This document shows positions 18,284-28,874 of a stretch of DNA of 64,000 nt, piece by piece; within the stretch, counting starts at the first letter, position 1, and the number at the start of each line of letters is the position of its first letter. The DNA is from Lachnospiraceae bacterium. Lineage in GTDB: Bacteria; Bacillota; Clostridia; Lachnospirales; Lachnospiraceae. Location of the stretch: the NCBI GenBank assembly GCA_015056925.1, contig SVFJ01000002.1:43484-107483 (forward strand), read 5' to 3'. The translations under genes and the position numbers were made by a program. The notes under the pieces were generated by a model, which worked only from the letters and a program-made list of their open reading frames with translations, made no database searches and was not told the origin of the DNA.

Positions 18284-20653
18284 ATGGATAAACAAACTAT
18301 TCTATTATCAGATTGCTGTCGTTTCCATCTAGGCGACGAACCAGATGCATGGCAGGCCTGGTTCAATGATTCTGACTGGGAGGAAGTCACTCTTCCACAC
18401 GACTGGTCTGTGGCACACCCTTTTTCTCGTGACTACTCTAGCGGTACTGGTTATCTTATTGGAGGTATCGGCTGGTACCGTATTCATATAATTCCTTCTG
18501 CTGCTTGGCAGGGTAAACGTATTTCAATTACATTCGATGGTATTTACAAGAATAGCCGTGTGTGGTGCAACAGCTATTACCTTGGCGAAAGACCTAACGG
18601 CTATATCTCATTCACTTATGATATTACAGACGCATTTCGATTTGATACAGAGAATATTATCTCGGTATACGTAGATCATCGCGAGATTTCGGACTCACGT
18701 TGGTTCACAGGCTCAGGAATTACCAGAAAAGTAACCTTAAATATAGAAGAAAACGTTCATCCTGTACCAAATGGAATCTTCTTTACCACACCTGAAGTAT
18801 CAGAAGAAATGGCTACCTTCCATGTAGATAATGAACTTGTAAATACAGGAACCGAGACAGTACAGCTTCAAGTCACAAATTACCTGTTATCCCAAACAGG
18901 AAATACCGTCACCAAAGCATGTGCCTCCATAACACTTGCTAAGGGCGAGACCAAAACTCTTCATACAACTGGAAGTATCGACTCACCTATTCTTTGGTCT
19001 CCAAAAAACCCTTATCTTTATACCTTGAAAACTACAATATGCATCTTAAACAAAGCCAGTTCCGAAGAATACGTTGCATCTACTATATCTGTAGGCATTC
19101 GTACCTTCTCCTTTACACCAGATAAAGGCTTCTTTTTAAATAATAGACCTCTAAAATTAAAAGGCGTTTGCGTTCATCATGATGCTGGTTGCCTTGGCGC
19201 AGCAGTACTTGCTCCTGTTTGGCAACGTCGTTTAACCAAACTAAAAGTCATGGGTTGTAATGCCATCCGCATGAGCCATAATCCACATATGCCAGAGCTT
19301 TATGACCTCTGCGACTCTATGGGATTTTTGGTGATTGATGAAGCCTTTGATGAATGGGAAGGGCCCAAAAATAAATGGAGTACAGGGCATAATGTATACC
19401 CGCCAAAGCATCAAGGCTATTATGTCGATTTCCCTGCATGGCATGAACGTGACTTAGTAGACATGATTCGTAGAGATCGTAATCACCCCTGCGTACTTCT
19501 TTGGAGTATCGGTAATGAAATTGACTATCCTAACGATCCTTACTGTCATCCTTCCTTCGAAACTATGACTGGTAACAATGATGCGAACAAACCAGCTCAA
19601 GAAAGACAATATAACCCCTATCGTCCTAATGCAGAACGCCTGGCTGTTCTTTCCAAGCACCTATGCGACATTGTCAAAAGCACAGACACATCGCATCCCG
19701 TTACTCTTGCAGCCGCCTTTCCTGAGCTGTCAAGCACACTCGGATTTATTGATCCTCTCGACGTAGTGGGATATAACTACAAAGAACATCTATATGCTGA
19801 AAGCCATGCCCAATTTCCTGATAAACCATTTTTAGGAAGCGAAAACGGTCATACACTTAACGCTTGGAAAGCTGTAACAGATAATAACTACATATCCGGG
19901 CAATTCCTTTGGACGGGCATTGATTATCTAGGCGAAGCTCACGGTTGGCCTATCCATGGCTCTGGAGCAGGACTACTGACCCTTGCAGGATTCGAAAAAT
20001 CCTCCTATTACCGTAGACAGAGTTTCTGGGCCACTGAGCCTATGGTTCATCTGACTACAACACTGGCCGACGAAGACTGTGGCGAGTTTACATCAGTATC
20101 GGAATCCTGGAATTATCCTTTAGGAGCAAAGGTACTTGTAAAGTGTTACACCAACCTTTCTAAAATAGAACTCTTTTTAAATGACAAGAGCTTGGGTATT
20201 TGGGAAAAATCAAAAGACAATGACTGTATTTGCTTACAGCTTTCCTATGAACCAGGTAAATTGCGAGCAACAGGCATTATGGAAGATTCCACCTGTATCG
20301 CACCATCGCATACCCTATATACCACCAGTTGCGCTTGTCAAATGGATTTCCATATTTGGGAAACCTCGAAACCAAAGTCTTTCTATCAGATTGAAGTCAC
20401 GCTGCAAGATAGCAATGGGTACCGTGTATATAATGACAACACCATGCTCTATGTATCAGTAGAAAATGGTAATCTGCTAGGACTCGAAAATGGCAATCTT
20501 GCTGACATCACCGAGTATAGTGCTACCTATCGAAGTGCTTATAGAGGACAGCTTTTAATTTATGTAACTGCATTGGATGACACCGAACCTGTATCGGTGC
20601 ATGTTTCTGGTGAAGGAATTCAATCAAAGACCATCGAGCTTCCTTTACCATAG
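18284..20653 (+). CDS. Glycoside hydrolase family 2 beta-galactosidase-like protein
   Basis: VTLPHDWSVAHPF; GIGWYRIHI; KLKGVCVHHDAGCLG; AIRMSHNPHMPELYDLCDSMGFLVIDEAFDEW; LLWSIGNEI; preceded by aaggagg. Confidence 0.93.
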   Translation: MDKQTILLSDCCRFHLGDEPDAWQAWFNDSDWEEVTLPHDWSVAHPFSRDYSSGTGYLIGGIGWYRIHIIPSAAWQGKRISITFDGIYKNSRVWCNSYYLGERPNGYISFTYDITDAFRFDTENIISVYVDHREISDSRWFTGSGITRKVTLNIEENVHPVPNGIFFTTPEVSEEMATFHVDNELVNTGTETVQLQVTNYLLSQTGNTVTKACASITLAKGETKTLHTTGSIDSPILWSPKNPYLYTLKTTICILNKASSEEYVASTISVGIRTFSFTPDKGFFLNNRPLKLKGVCVHHDAGCLGAAVLAPVWQRRLTKLKVMGCNAIRMSHNPHMPELYDLCDSMGFLVIDEAFDEWEGPKNKWSTGHNVYPPKHQGYYVDFPAWHERDLVDMIRRDRNHPCVLLWSIGNEIDYPNDPYCHPSFETMTGNNDANKPAQERQYNPYRPNAERLAVLSKHLCDIVKSTDTSHPVTLAAAFPELSSTLGFIDPLDVVGYNYKEHLYAESHAQFPDKPFLGSENGHTLNAWKAVTDNNYISGQFLWTGIDYLGEAHGWPIHGSGAGLLTLAGFEKSSYYRRQSFWATEPMVHLTTTLADEDCGEFTSVSESWNYPLGAKVLVKCYTNLSKIELFLNDKSLGIWEKSKDNDCICLQLSYEPGKLRATGIMEDSTCIAPSHTLYTTSCACQMDFHIWETSKPKSFYQIEVTLQDSNGYRVYNDNTMLYVSVENGNLLGLENGNLADITEYSATYRSAYRGQLLIYVTALDDTEPVSVHVSGEGIQSKTIELPLP

Positions 20654-20665
20654 ATTGGAGATATT

Positions 20666-22042
20666 ATGCGTAAATTCTTCTCATATGATAAATCCTTATC
20701 AACAGTAGAAACGCCTCAGGGAACACTCTCCCTATCCAAAATATTCTTTCCATTACTCATCGAAATGTTGCTTTTGAATACAATGGGAACCATTAACACT
20801 TTGATGCTTTCTCATTACTCTGATGATGCTGTGGCAGCTGTTGGTGCTGCCACACAGCTGCTTGGTATGATATTAACCTTTTACACCGTAATCAGCACAG
20901 GTGCTTCTATTGTCATCAATCACAACCTTGGCGCTGGCAATCAAAAAAGAGCCTCCGATGCCGCTTTTGCATCTATTGTCTCTTGCGGCATCATCAGTCT
21001 CATAGTTGGTACCAGCTTATCCTTAACTGCAAGACCTATATTAAAATTGATGCATTTAGAAGCTCATGTACTGGACTATGCGGTAAACTATTTTCAAATT
21101 GCAATGCAATTTTCTTTCTTCCAAGCAATTACCTCCAGTATCTCAGGCATATTTCGAAGCTATGGAAAACCTAAAGTATCCGTTACTGTATCAATTTCCA
21201 TGAACGTTTTTGTAGCAATACTGGACTATATCATCATTTTTAGGCCAATTGAACTACCTTTAGAGGGTGTAAGTGGAATTGCAATTGCCTATGTTTTGAG
21301 TGAGGCCTTCGGCTTGATTATGATAGTCTGTTTCCTGTGGAAAATACCTTTAGGACTTCACCTAGAAGAAAAGAACTTTAGGACGCTAGCTATTATAGGA
21401 AATATCCTACGTGTAGGTATTCCTGGAGGAATTAGTTCCATCTCCTACAATTTATCACAAGTAGTATCTACCTCCATCATTGCCATTCTAGGAACCACCG
21501 CCATCTCAACCAAAATCTATGTATCCAATATCGTATTCTATGTCTACGTCTTTGGAATGACATTAGGAATCTCAGCTTCTTTGATGATTGGCTGGATGGT
21601 CGGTGCAGGCAAATATGAACAGGCCTATCGTTTGAATTTGCAGAGCCTAAAAATAACCATTACTGCAAACCTTCTATTTTCTATACTGATTTTTATCTTT
21701 GTCCAACCTCTCTTAGGCTGTTTTACCTCTGACCCTGCAATTATTTCTATGGGTAAAACACTTATGCTTATTGATATTATGGTGGAAATAGGAAGAGGCT
21801 TTAACCATATTGAAGAAAACTCTCTACGCGGTGCTGGAGATGTTGTTTATCCTATGATTGTCTCCATGATTTCCTGTTGGACTATGAGTATTCTTTTCTC
21901 CTACCTATTAGGCATCAAATTCAGCCTAGGCCTTGCAGGCTGCTGGATTGCATTTGGTATGGATGAATTTTTCCGAGGCATAGCATACCTAATGAGATGG
22001 CGTTCCCGAAAATGGACAACAAAATCAATTGCGCATCCCTAA
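20666..22042 (+). CDS. MATE family efflux transporter
   Basis: 12-TM pattern; SLSKIFFPLLIEMLLLNTMGTINTLMLSHYSDDAVAAVGAA; 12 bp downstream of the GH2 gene. Confidence 0.92.
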   Translation: MRKFFSYDKSLSTVETPQGTLSLSKIFFPLLIEMLLLNTMGTINTLMLSHYSDDAVAAVGAATQLLGMILTFYTVISTGASIVINHNLGAGNQKRASDAAFASIVSCGIISLIVGTSLSLTARPILKLMHLEAHVLDYAVNYFQIAMQFSFFQAITSSISGIFRSYGKPKVSVTVSISMNVFVAILDYIIIFRPIELPLEGVSGIAIAYVLSEAFGLIMIVCFLWKIPLGLHLEEKNFRTLAIIGNILRVGIPGGISSISYNLSQVVSTSIIAILGTTAISTKIYVSNIVFYVYVFGMTLGISASLMIGWMVGAGKYEQAYRLNLQSLKITITANLLFSILIFIFVQPLLGCFTSDPAIISMGKTLMLIDIMVEIGRGFNHIEENSLRGAGDVVYPMIVSMISCWTMSILFSYLLGIKFSLGLAGCWIAFGMDEFFRGIAYLMRWRSRKWTTKSIAHP

Positions 22043-22056
22043 TCTCAACATCAAAA

Positions 22057-22084
22057 GCGGCAGCTACCATTTGGTAACTGCCGC
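22057..22084. terminator. Hairpin between convergent MATE and AraC genes
   Basis: gcggcagctacc-attt-ggtaactgccgc. Confidence 0.7.
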
Positions 22085-22095
22085 ATAATTATTAC

Positions 22096-23028
22096 TTACA
22101 TAGGCTTTTGCTGAGCTTCAATTAATTGCGCTGTCAGCTTTTCGTATTGTCCCGGAGACATTCCCGTATATTTCTTAAACACCTTGCTAAAATAACACTC
22201 ATCTCTAAAACCTACTCTATAAGCAATCGCTGCTATTTTCATAGATGTCGTCCCCAATACTTCTCGAGCATGTTGAATTCTAATCTCATTTAAATAAACA
22301 AAAATAGTTTTTCCAATCGTCTTTTTAAATACTCTGTTTAAATAGTCAAAATTGCAAGCGAATTCATCTTCTATCATCTTACTGGATATATCTTTATCAT
22401 AATTCGCATTTAGATATCCTAGCACCTCATGCACCTTATGATAGGACTGAGGAACACCTTGCGTTCTCTTCAACATCTCTATGGACACAGATTCTCTTGC
22501 AATTTCTACAAATGCCTCCACCAACCGACAAGCACATGACACCTTGTAATTTTCCATCTGATTACAATTATGTTCCATCGCCTCTTGCACCAAACGTATT
22601 ACCTTAAGATAAGTATTGCCAGTGCTTAAGGATATTTTCTTTGGAAAACAAATCCTTGAATCCTGATATCGTTGCCAAGAGCCACCATCTTCTTGTAATG
22701 ACTCACTACGAAGCCGCATACATCTTTCCATAAATCTGCTGTTCTCTCGTCGCCGCTTTATCTGCGGATGCCGAAAATGAATATAATAATATTCACAATA
22801 CGATGCCTCCAAGCCAAAATGGATATAATCTGGATCTAATAAGATAACATCTCCCTCTGTCAGTACATACTTTTTATTATTCTCCTGCAAATAAAGAGTT
22901 CCCTTCGTCATAATATAAAGAATCCATTCATCCGCTTGCCTTTTTCTATGCACATAAGGCGGCTCTAAGACCGCCTTATCCACCAATCTCACTTGTGGCA
23001 AAATATTTCCATTGATTTCATAGTACAT
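22096..23028 (-). CDS. AraC family transcriptional regulator
   Basis: N-terminal cupin-like region and C-terminal double HTH: MKIAAIAYRVGFRDECYFSKVFKKYTGMSPGQYEKL. Confidence 0.93.
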   Translation of the reverse strand: MYYEINGNILPQVRLVDKAVLEPPYVHRKRQADEWILYIMTKGTLYLQENNKKYVLTEGDVILLDPDYIHFGLEASYCEYYYIHFRHPQIKRRRENSRFMERCMRLRSESLQEDGGSWQRYQDSRICFPKKISLSTGNTYLKVIRLVQEAMEHNCNQMENYKVSCACRLVEAFVEIARESVSIEMLKRTQGVPQSYHKVHEVLGYLNANYDKDISSKMIEDEFACNFDYLNRVFKKTIGKTIFVYLNEIRIQHAREVLGTTSMKIAAIAYRVGFRDECYFSKVFKKYTGMSPGQYEKLTAQLIEAQQKPM

Positions 23029-23081
23029 ACTCCACGATTACCTCTCATCTCCTAAGTACTATAATGAACTACAATTCCTTA

Positions 23082-24827
23082 TTAACCTACGTCCGGCTCA
23101 TCTCTAAGCACTATGGTATCCCTAACCTTACCCTCTGTTTCAAAAACAATAATCTCGTTCATTCCAAATTTCAGAAGTGGTGCCGGAATGTATAATCTCT
23201 TCTGTGGTCCAATCTCCCAAAACCTTCCGATATTGAACCCATTCACAAATACACATCCCTTCCCCCAGCCTTCGAAATCCAGGAAAGTATCTCCCTTCTG
23301 CGTTACCTCAAAAGTAAACTTATAAAATGAAGGGGTGTTTTCCACATATGCTTTATTAAAATCAAGTTTATTCACATTATCTAAAGGTAATGGATACTGC
23401 AACCAATTATTATGCATATGACCATTAATCTGCACACACTGATCGATACCCTTACGCTGGTGTGCAAGACGAGGTCCAAAATTTACACGCCCCATATTCT
23501 CGACAAGAATATCTAAAGCCTCTCCTTGTTCAAAAGAAACCTTTACTTCATGCTCTTTTTGTAATTCTAAGTCATAAAGAGTAAGTACTGGCTTTTGACC
23601 TACAAATATATTTGCTCTGTCGTTTGCCTGCCATAAACGAATTTTCTCCATATTCTCTTCTGTATCCAATGTAGAATGATACAAAATATAGCCATAAGAC
23701 TGTCCTAATCGTTCCATAGACTTAGGCTGTACATCTTCGATAGGACTACTCAAATCCTCCAATACCGAGAATAGACTAACCTTTTCTTTTACTTCAAGCT
23801 CTCCATATGCCTTCCGTTCAATCTTGGTGCTAAAAGTAACCTCTGGAATATCAGCGTATTTTGCAACCACCTCTCGATAACGACAATACTTCTCTGTAAT
23901 CTGACCATCCTCTGTCAATACAGCATCATAATCATAAGAAGTCACATCTGGCGTCAACTCATCATAATAGTTGGAACCATTCATAAAGCCAAAATTTGTT
24001 CCTCCCTCAAACATGTATATGTTGACATGACCAAGCTCTAGCATCTTATCTAAATCTTTTACGCTTTCTTCTAAATTACCGCGCATATGACCACCATTAC
24101 CCCAATGATCAAACCAGCCAACCCAGAACTCTGTACACATAAGAGGTCCGCCTTTGGTATATTGTTCTAACACTTTGAAACGCTCTTCTGTTCTCGAACC
24201 AAAGTTTCCTGTCGGAAGAACCCCATCCATACAACCTCCATTAAGGCTCTCTGGATATGGACCATCTGAGGTAACAAGAGGAACTGTCACTCCATACTTC
24301 CTCATCATATCTTTTATAGACTCCATATAGGCCTTATCATTGGCATAGTATCCATACTCATTCTCTACCTGCATCATAATGACATTTCCACCACACTCAA
24401 TCTGATAAGGGACAAGCTTTGGAATCAATACACTATAATATTCCTCTACCGCTTGTAAAAAAGGAGAATAGCTTACTCGAAACTGCATTCCATCTTCCTT
24501 GAGCAGCCACGCCGGCAGACCGCCAAACTCCCACTCAGCACATATATAAGGTGACGGACGAATAATCACATAAAGTCCTAACTCTTCAGCTAGTTTTATG
24601 AATTTCTCAATATCAAGGATTCCATCAAAACAAAATGTACCCTTTTGTGGTTCATGCATATTCCACGGCACATAGGTTTCAACTGTATTACACCCCATCG
24701 CCTTACATTTTTCTAATCTGTCTCTCCAATATTCGGGTACTGTACGAAAATAATGTATTGCACCTGAAATAATCTTATATGGTTTCCCATCTAAATAAAA
24801 ATTGTCTTTAATCTCAAACCTAGCCAT
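23082..24827 (-). CDS. Glycoside hydrolase family 35 beta-galactosidase (start at MARFEIKDNF preceded by AAGGAGG)
   Basis: FYLDGKPYKIISGAIHYFRTVPEYWRDRLEKCKAMGCNTVETYVPWNMHEPQKG; QVENEYGYY; CTEFWVGWFDHWG. Confidence 0.95.
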   Translation of the reverse strand: MARFEIKDNFYLDGKPYKIISGAIHYFRTVPEYWRDRLEKCKAMGCNTVETYVPWNMHEPQKGTFCFDGILDIEKFIKLAEELGLYVIIRPSPYICAEWEFGGLPAWLLKEDGMQFRVSYSPFLQAVEEYYSVLIPKLVPYQIECGGNVIMMQVENEYGYYANDKAYMESIKDMMRKYGVTVPLVTSDGPYPESLNGGCMDGVLPTGNFGSRTEERFKVLEQYTKGGPLMCTEFWVGWFDHWGNGGHMRGNLEESVKDLDKMLELGHVNIYMFEGGTNFGFMNGSNYYDELTPDVTSYDYDAVLTEDGQITEKYCRYREVVAKYADIPEVTFSTKIERKAYGELEVKEKVSLFSVLEDLSSPIEDVQPKSMERLGQSYGYILYHSTLDTEENMEKIRLWQANDRANIFVGQKPVLTLYDLELQKEHEVKVSFEQGEALDILVENMGRVNFGPRLAHQRKGIDQCVQINGHMHNNWLQYPLPLDNVNKLDFNKAYVENTPSFYKFTFEVTQKGDTFLDFEGWGKGCVFVNGFNIGRFWEIGPQKRLYIPAPLLKFGMNEIIVFETEGKVRDTIVLRDEPDVG

Positions 24828-24852
24828 CACATCCTCCTTATATAGCCAAAGG

Positions 24853-24890
24853 TTAAAAAGGGAGTGCCAACTCCCAGAATCAGCACTCCC
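24853..24890 (-). terminator. Intra-operon terminator/attenuator between solute-binding protein gene and GH35
   Basis: Minus strand: gggagtgc-tgattctgggagttg-gcactcccttttt. Confidence 0.75.
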
Positions 24891-24933
24891 AGATTGTTCG
24901 ACAGAATCACATCTATCTATTAAAACATAAATC

Positions 24934-26523
24934 TTATTTATACAATTTATCAAACTGTGCCTGTAATGCTACTGTAACATCTTCAATACCAGCCTGCTTC
25001 AAAGCTGCCTGCATCTCAGCAACAATCTCTTCTGCAGTTCCATTGTATTTACCAAATGAAATCTGCTTAGTATAATTTGTATAAACTTCATTGACATTCT
25101 GAATCTTAGCCTGAATATCATCTACTTCTGGAACGAACTGACCATATGGATAATCAATCTTTAGTTTATCATACTCTGCATATAACTTATCAATTGCATC
25201 CCAATTCTTAGTTGCATCTTTGATTTCGATATTATCGTTACGTCCCCACCACCAAGACGTCATACCGTTGATATTGTCTGTATCAGAATTATATCCTTCT
25301 GGAATTGTACGAAGACCGTTCGCATCAATTTCATAAGAGATTCCTTCAATACCATAGTTGATTAACTTATAACACTCTGGGTCATTTCTTAACAAATCAT
25401 ATACCATAAGTGCTCTCTCTGGATTTTCACTTGCCGCTGAAACTGCCATTGCACCATGAGTTATAGAAAGAGCTACTACATTCTTAGTTTCCTCACCAAA
25501 ATAGAAGAAGCCTGTTTCTGCATCTGCATCATCCTGATAAATTGTATTTGCAGCTGTTGCACTACAAAGATCAGTCCATGTCTGTGTATGATGCTGCTCT
25601 GCTGCTACACGTCCAATTCTGTAATCATCTCTGTTTGAAGAAGCTGTATTATTTAATACGTCTGTCTTCCAAACGCCAATTCCATCCCACTCCTTCATCA
25701 TCTTTGCATATTCAACCATCATATCTGTATCTGAATATGCAGGTGTAACGATTGTATATAAATCATCCTTTGTACCACCCCAAAGAGCGCCTGAACAAAT
25801 ACCATCAACTGGTACAAAGTTGCTATGAGAAGCAATCCATCCATTTGCCATCTGAGAGTAATGTGTTCCATCTGAATCCCATGGAATAATATCAGGGTAA
25901 GCTTCCTTCACATATTTAAAATATGTTGTCATATCTTCCCAGCTATGAACACCGTCTGCAAGACCTGCTTCCTTAGCCCAGTCAAGACGATATGCATAAC
26001 CATGATTTGTCCACTGTGCATAATTGTTCTCTGGCATCAAATAAATTTCGCCATTGTACTTACAAAGCTCCCACTGCTCAGGAGAAACACTTGCCCATGT
26101 CTGTGGAGCATAAGTTTTAAGCATATCTTCGCTCAATTCAAGGAAAGCACCATTCTTTGCATTTGGCCATGCATCTAACCAGTCAGATGCAGTACCAACA
26201 AGGTCTACCGAGCCATCCATCTGTGCTAATGTTAAATTATAGTTTGCAAGATAATCTGTCCAACCAATGAAATAAAGCTCTAACTCTGCATTTACTTTCT
26301 CCGTCAAAATGGCATTAAGCTTTGTCATCATCTCATCAAGTCTCTCAGCTGCACCACCTTCTGGCTTATCGCCTGTAAACATATAACTGATCACCACATG
26401 CTCAGAAGTGTCAACCTCTAAGCTCTCTGAACCTGTTTTTGCAGATTCACCGTTGCCGCCACAAGCAGTTAATCCCATCACCATACTTGAAGCTAGAAAC
26501 ATCGCAAGTAATTTCTTTTTCAT
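24934..26523 (-). CDS. Extracellular solute-binding lipoprotein (ABC sugar importer)
   Basis: MKKKLLAMFLASSMVMGLTACGGNG lipobox; SBP_bac-like composition; followed in the operon by GH35. Confidence 0.92.
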   Translation of the reverse strand: MKKKLLAMFLASSMVMGLTACGGNGESAKTGSESLEVDTSEHVVISYMFTGDKPEGGAAERLDEMMTKLNAILTEKVNAELELYFIGWTDYLANYNLTLAQMDGSVDLVGTASDWLDAWPNAKNGAFLELSEDMLKTYAPQTWASVSPEQWELCKYNGEIYLMPENNYAQWTNHGYAYRLDWAKEAGLADGVHSWEDMTTYFKYVKEAYPDIIPWDSDGTHYSQMANGWIASHSNFVPVDGICSGALWGGTKDDLYTIVTPAYSDTDMMVEYAKMMKEWDGIGVWKTDVLNNTASSNRDDYRIGRVAAEQHHTQTWTDLCSATAANTIYQDDADAETGFFYFGEETKNVVALSITHGAMAVSAASENPERALMVYDLLRNDPECYKLINYGIEGISYEIDANGLRTIPEGYNSDTDNINGMTSWWWGRNDNIEIKDATKNWDAIDKLYAEYDKLKIDYPYGQFVPEVDDIQAKIQNVNEVYTNYTKQISFGKYNGTAEEIVAEMQAALKQAGIEDVTVALQAQFDKLYK

Positions 26524-26593
26524 GTTATAACCCTCCATTTTCTTATTTATTATCTACCTCACCTTGAGGTTACGATCAAAATATTGTTCAAAA

Positions 26594-27514
26594 TTAACCT
26601 TTAACAGCGCCTACCGTAATTCCACTAATAAAATATTTCTGTATAAATGGATATAATAAAACGATAGGTCCTGTAGCTAATACGGCATTCGCCATTTTTA
26701 CAGTTTCTTGTGGAATATCCGCAAGTGTTACATATTGTCCTGCAACTGAGTTTTTCAGTGCATCCATTTTATTAACAACCTCATACAAAGTATACTGTAG
26801 TGGTTTTACATCAACCTTAGAGCTTAGGAATAGCGAAGACTGATACCACTCATTCCAATAGCCCAAAGCTAGAAACAAACCAATTGTTGCTAGCGCAGGC
26901 TTTAGCATTGGCAAAATTAATGCTGTAAAAATCTTCATATCTCCTGCACCATCAATCTTACCCGACTCCGTAATCTCATGTGGAATTGCCTTTACAAAAT
27001 TCTTCATGAGTATGATTAACCACGGAGACATCATCAACGGTAACAACACCGCAAAATAACTATCCTTCAGTTTGTAAGTTTGTGTCATCAGCAGGTAGTA
27101 AGGCGCAAGACCTGCTGAAAACAAACTTGTAAAATAAATATAGAATGAAATCACATTTCTAAAAGGAAAGTCTTTTCTTTGCAATGCATATCCTGTCATA
27201 GAAATGATAGATAATCCACATACAGTTCCAACAAGTGTTAATATGATAGTCAGCAAATACGACCACCAAATTCTACCACTTTTACATACCATCTCATACG
27301 CATCTAAGGACAACTCCCTAGGAATCAACTGAACTCCTTCCGCTCGCAAAAGCTCCTCTGATGCAAACGAACTACCCACAATTAAAAGAAAAGGAAATAT
27401 ACATGCCAGTGCATATAATGTAATAACAACATAACCAAATCCTCTAATTATTTTATCTGACGTTCCAAGCTTAACCTTGGCACCACTTTGAATTTCCTCT
27501 TTATTTTTTGCCAT
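26594..27514 (-). CDS. Carbohydrate ABC transporter permease (YtcP/MalG type)
   Basis: ESGKIDGAGDMKIFTALILPMLKPALATIGLF EAA-loop; C-terminal SGITVGAVKG. Confidence 0.93.
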   Translation of the reverse strand: MAKNKEEIQSGAKVKLGTSDKIIRGFGYVVITLYALACIFPFLLIVGSSFASEELLRAEGVQLIPRELSLDAYEMVCKSGRIWWSYLLTIILTLVGTVCGLSIISMTGYALQRKDFPFRNVISFYIYFTSLFSAGLAPYYLLMTQTYKLKDSYFAVLLPLMMSPWLIILMKNFVKAIPHEITESGKIDGAGDMKIFTALILPMLKPALATIGLFLALGYWNEWYQSSLFLSSKVDVKPLQYTLYEVVNKMDALKNSVAGQYVTLADIPQETVKMANAVLATGPIVLLYPFIQKYFISGITVGAVKG

Positions 27515-27556
27515 TTTATTGCCTCCCATATTCTTACAGCTATACGATCCGCCCTA

Positions 27557-28516
27557 TTAGAACAATGAATAATCTGGTTCGATTTTCTTAACAATATAAT
27601 TAAATGTCATTACAATCACAAATCCAACAATGGACTGATATAAACCAACCGCTGATGCTGTAGAGAAGTTAAAGTCTGTCATTGTAGCTCTGTAAACAAA
27701 GGTCTCAATAATATCAGTTGTGCTATAAAGCAAAGAATTCGTTCCAATTATGTTATAGAACAATCCAAAATTTCCTTTCACAATACCACCTAGCGCAAAC
27801 AACAGCAGAATAACGATTGTCGGCTTCAAGCTAGGAAGAATTATGTATCTGATTTTCTGGAACGCATTCGCTCCATCAACTCGTGATGCTTCAATCATTT
27901 CCGCATCAATTCCCATAATTGCTGCAAAATATACTACAGAGTTATATCCTGTTTGCTGCCAGAGATAGATAACAACCAGAAGCACTGTCCAACAATAAGG
28001 ATCCGCATAAGGCTGCCATCTCTCTAATCCCATAGATGTCAGTATACTATTTACAAAACCTGTATCATAATTCAACAAATTATATACCAAAACACCTACC
28101 AAAACCTGTGATATAAAATATGGTAGAAACATCATCGTCTGTGAAACCTTCTTAAACCATTTAGAACGCATCTCATTTAGCAGAATTGCCACCACTACTG
28201 CCAATAAATTTCCTAAAAGAATAAAAGCTAAGTTATACAAAATTGTATTTCTTGTTAAATCAAACAGCTTTCCGGATTCGGCCAAAAACTCAAAGTTCTG
28301 CAATCCTACAAATTTACTTCCAAAGATTCCATCACGATAGTTGTACTTTACAAACGCGACATATATTCCTGGCAACGGCATATAGCTAAATGCAAAGAAG
28401 AAAATAATCGCTGGTAAACACATCAGTGTCAAAACACGGTATTTCCAAACTTTCTTCCAAAACGGAATCCTACTAGTTTTCACTCCTGTTTTAATCTTCT
28501 CTTTTTGCTTAATCAT
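27557..28516 (-). CDS. Carbohydrate ABC transporter permease (LplB/MalF type)
   Basis: EMIEASRVDGANAFQKIRYIILPSLKPTIVILLLF EAA-loop; C-terminal IVKKIEPDYSLF. Confidence 0.93.
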   Translation of the reverse strand: MIKQKEKIKTGVKTSRIPFWKKVWKYRVLTLMCLPAIIFFFAFSYMPLPGIYVAFVKYNYRDGIFGSKFVGLQNFEFLAESGKLFDLTRNTILYNLAFILLGNLLAVVVAILLNEMRSKWFKKVSQTMMFLPYFISQVLVGVLVYNLLNYDTGFVNSILTSMGLERWQPYADPYCWTVLLVVIYLWQQTGYNSVVYFAAIMGIDAEMIEASRVDGANAFQKIRYIILPSLKPTIVILLLFALGGIVKGNFGLFYNIIGTNSLLYSTTDIIETFVYRATMTDFNFSTASAVGLYQSIVGFVIVMTFNYIVKKIEPDYSLF

Positions 28517-28559
28517 AACTTATCATCTCCCATATACCAAAACAGTCAACTTTTAGTTT

Positions 28560-28573
28560 TGCAACCGATTTCA
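28560..28573. promoter_or_regulatory. Candidate LacI-family operator upstream of the ABC importer/GH35 operon
   Basis: tgcaaccgatttca; 12/14 identical to tgaaaccgatttct upstream of lacI (29963-29976). Confidence 0.6.
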
Positions 28574-28754
28574 TGCCTTAATGATAGCATTATGCACATC
28601 TTATGTCAAACTATTTTTAAACTACTTTTGTATTTTGATTAATATGTTCATCTTTTTATTGCCTTTTTTGGTAATTGTGCACATCTTGTTAGTGATACGA
28701 AAATCTTCAAAAGTAAAAATATGTCGTTATCTAATGTTAAAACCCCATTTTTTT

Positions 28755-28768
28755 AGAATCCGATTTCA
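28755..28768. promoter_or_regulatory. Third candidate LacI-family operator between lacI and the ABC operon
   Basis: agaatccgatttca, shares the CCGATTTCA core. Confidence 0.4.
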
Positions 28769-28799
28769 TACCAAAGAATAAATAATCCACTATAAACAA

Positions 28800-28850
28800 A
28801 AAAGTTCTATCCAAGAGTCCACACTCTTGAACAGAACCATTTCCCTTCCA
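28800..28850 (-). terminator. Terminator downstream of the lacI-type regulator
   Basis: Minus strand: gttctgttcaagagt-gtgg-actcttggatagaacttttttg. Confidence 0.8.
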
Positions 28851-28874
28851 ATCAACCTTTATTAACTTATACTC

